Shown in pieces: positions 32,811 to 33,227 of a stretch of DNA of 33,227 nt. The stretch covers positions 1-33,227 of the forward strand of contig JALOKS010000003.1 in assembly GCA_025456385.1 (NCBI GenBank). Direction: 5' to 3'. The stretch is from Thermoanaerobaculales bacterium. GTDB lineage: Bacteria; Acidobacteriota; Thermoanaerobaculia; Thermoanaerobaculales; Sulfomarinibacteraceae. The position numbers and the translations under genes were made by a program. Numbering within the stretch: the stretch's first letter is position 1; each line of letters begins with the position of its first letter. The notes under the pieces are model-generated. The model saw only the letters and a list, made by a program, of their open reading frames with translations. It ran no database searches and was not told the DNA's origin.

Positions 32811-32973
32811 GCCACGGCTTACACGCCCTGCATCCGGGCTCGAAGACGGGTACGGAGACGGGGACGGTTCACTGCCACGGCTTACTGCCCCTGACCCTGC
32901 AGCTGTCACTGCCAATCTGGCACGGTCCACTGCCACGGCTCACCGCCCTCTGACCCTGCAGCTGTCACTGCCA
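32811..32973. repeat. Degenerate tandem repeat, unit about 58-63 bp
   Basis: GCCACGGCTTAC or its variant GCCACGGCTCAC occurs at 32811, 32874 and 32932. The two last units are nearly identical over about 51 bp, sharing ACGGTYCACTGCCACGGCT and CTGACCCTGCAGCTGTCAC. The repeat is bracketed by ACGGAGACGG-type hexamers at about 32847-32867 and 33004-33032. No coding sense in any frame. Confidence 0.7.
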
Positions 32974-33081
32974 TCTTCCGCTGTCACTGAGCCCGAATCC
33001 CGGCACGGAGACGGAGACGGAAACGGGCACGGGTCGCAGCCATGGCATCCATCCCGTGCAGTTCCGGATGGGGCGAGCGTT

Positions 33082-33227
33082 CTACCGTGGAGCGTCCGCG
33101 CGGCTGACCTGCAAGGTCTCGAGGGTCGCCCTGAGATCGGGGTCCATGCGGGTGGGCCGGCCGGTGCGGTTGTCGACGCAGGCGAGCACCGTCAGCGCCT
33201 CGGCCGCGAGCTCGCCCGAGGCCTCGA
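33082..33227 (-). CDS. C-terminus of an acyl-CoA thioesterase (hotdog fold), partial
   Basis: The right edge cuts this minus-strand gene, leaving its last 47 codons (stop TAG at 33082-33084). The visible sequence EASGELAAEALTVLACVDNRTGRPTRMDPDLRATLET matches the end of 4HBT thioesterases, where the last strand (VLACVD) is followed by a 'GRPTxxP' turn and a short helix. These enzymes hydrolyse acyl-CoA or acyl-ACP. The catalytic Asp and the N-terminal part are outside the window, so substrate and exact family are open. Confidence 0.65.
   Translation of the reverse strand, partial: EASGELAAEALTVLACVDNRTGRPTRMDPDLRATLETLQVSRADAPR

Noticed and set aside
32811-33032. CRISPR array
   Set aside because: Only three degenerate units. 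Repeats extend over the supposed spacers and no cas genes are present.

Overview
This 33.2 kb window is high-GC, gene-dense bacterial chromosome with strongly G/C-ending codons. It looks like a diderm environmental bacterium: it has a secretin, lipoproteins, SurA/PpiC-type chaperones and a CsgG-family protein. The gene order gspF-gspE-pilM-pilN-pilO-pilP-gspD-gspG, the intergenic repeats and the overall style suggest Acidobacteriota (Thermoanaerobaculia-like). Myxococcota or Desulfobacterota-type lineages remain possible, because no rRNA or other phylogenetic marker was compared. I see no tRNA, rRNA, phage, transposase or CRISPR.

Layout. (1) 1-10257, minus strand: one tightly coupled operon. 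An ECF-type sigma factor and a zinc-finger anti-sigma factor head it. A small secretin-N-domain protein follows, then GspF, GspE, PilM-, PilN-, PilO- and PilP-like proteins, the secretin GspD and a GspG-type pseudopilin cut by the left edge. Together these encode a hybrid type II secretion / type IV pilus-like machine. (2) 10444-10665, plus strand: a 73-residue SelW-like (Rdx) selenoprotein with an in-frame UGA in a CVSU motif and a bacterial SECIS-like hairpin just downstream. The ORF track misses it because it stops at the UGA. Two strong palindromes separate it from the sigma gene. (3) 10673-17037, minus strand: mfd, two periplasmic parvulin-like foldases and a YhaM-like OB/HD nuclease. (4) 17369-19933: ribBA, divergent from a cysteine desulfurase. 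(5) 19961-23576: NamZ/DUF1343 (minus), then an exported msrA-msrB pair and ddl (plus). (6) 23736-28191, plus strand: maeB, a CBS-domain protein, a CsgG-family protein and a small exported protein. (7) 28202-32596: folE (minus), then two sugar-nucleotide reductases (rfbD, rmd-like) and a large unknown protein. (8) 32597-33081: repeat-rich intergenic DNA, followed by the C-terminus of a thioesterase.

The two main points beyond routine annotation are the hidden selenoprotein gene with its SECIS, and the sigma/anti-sigma pair translationally coupled to an entire secretion/pilus operon. Several genes without a Shine-Dalgarno have a TANNNT box only 5-9 nt before the start codon, which suggests leaderless transcripts. 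Start codons were reassigned from the ORF track wherever overlaps (ATGA/GTGA) or ribosome-binding sites pointed to a better choice.
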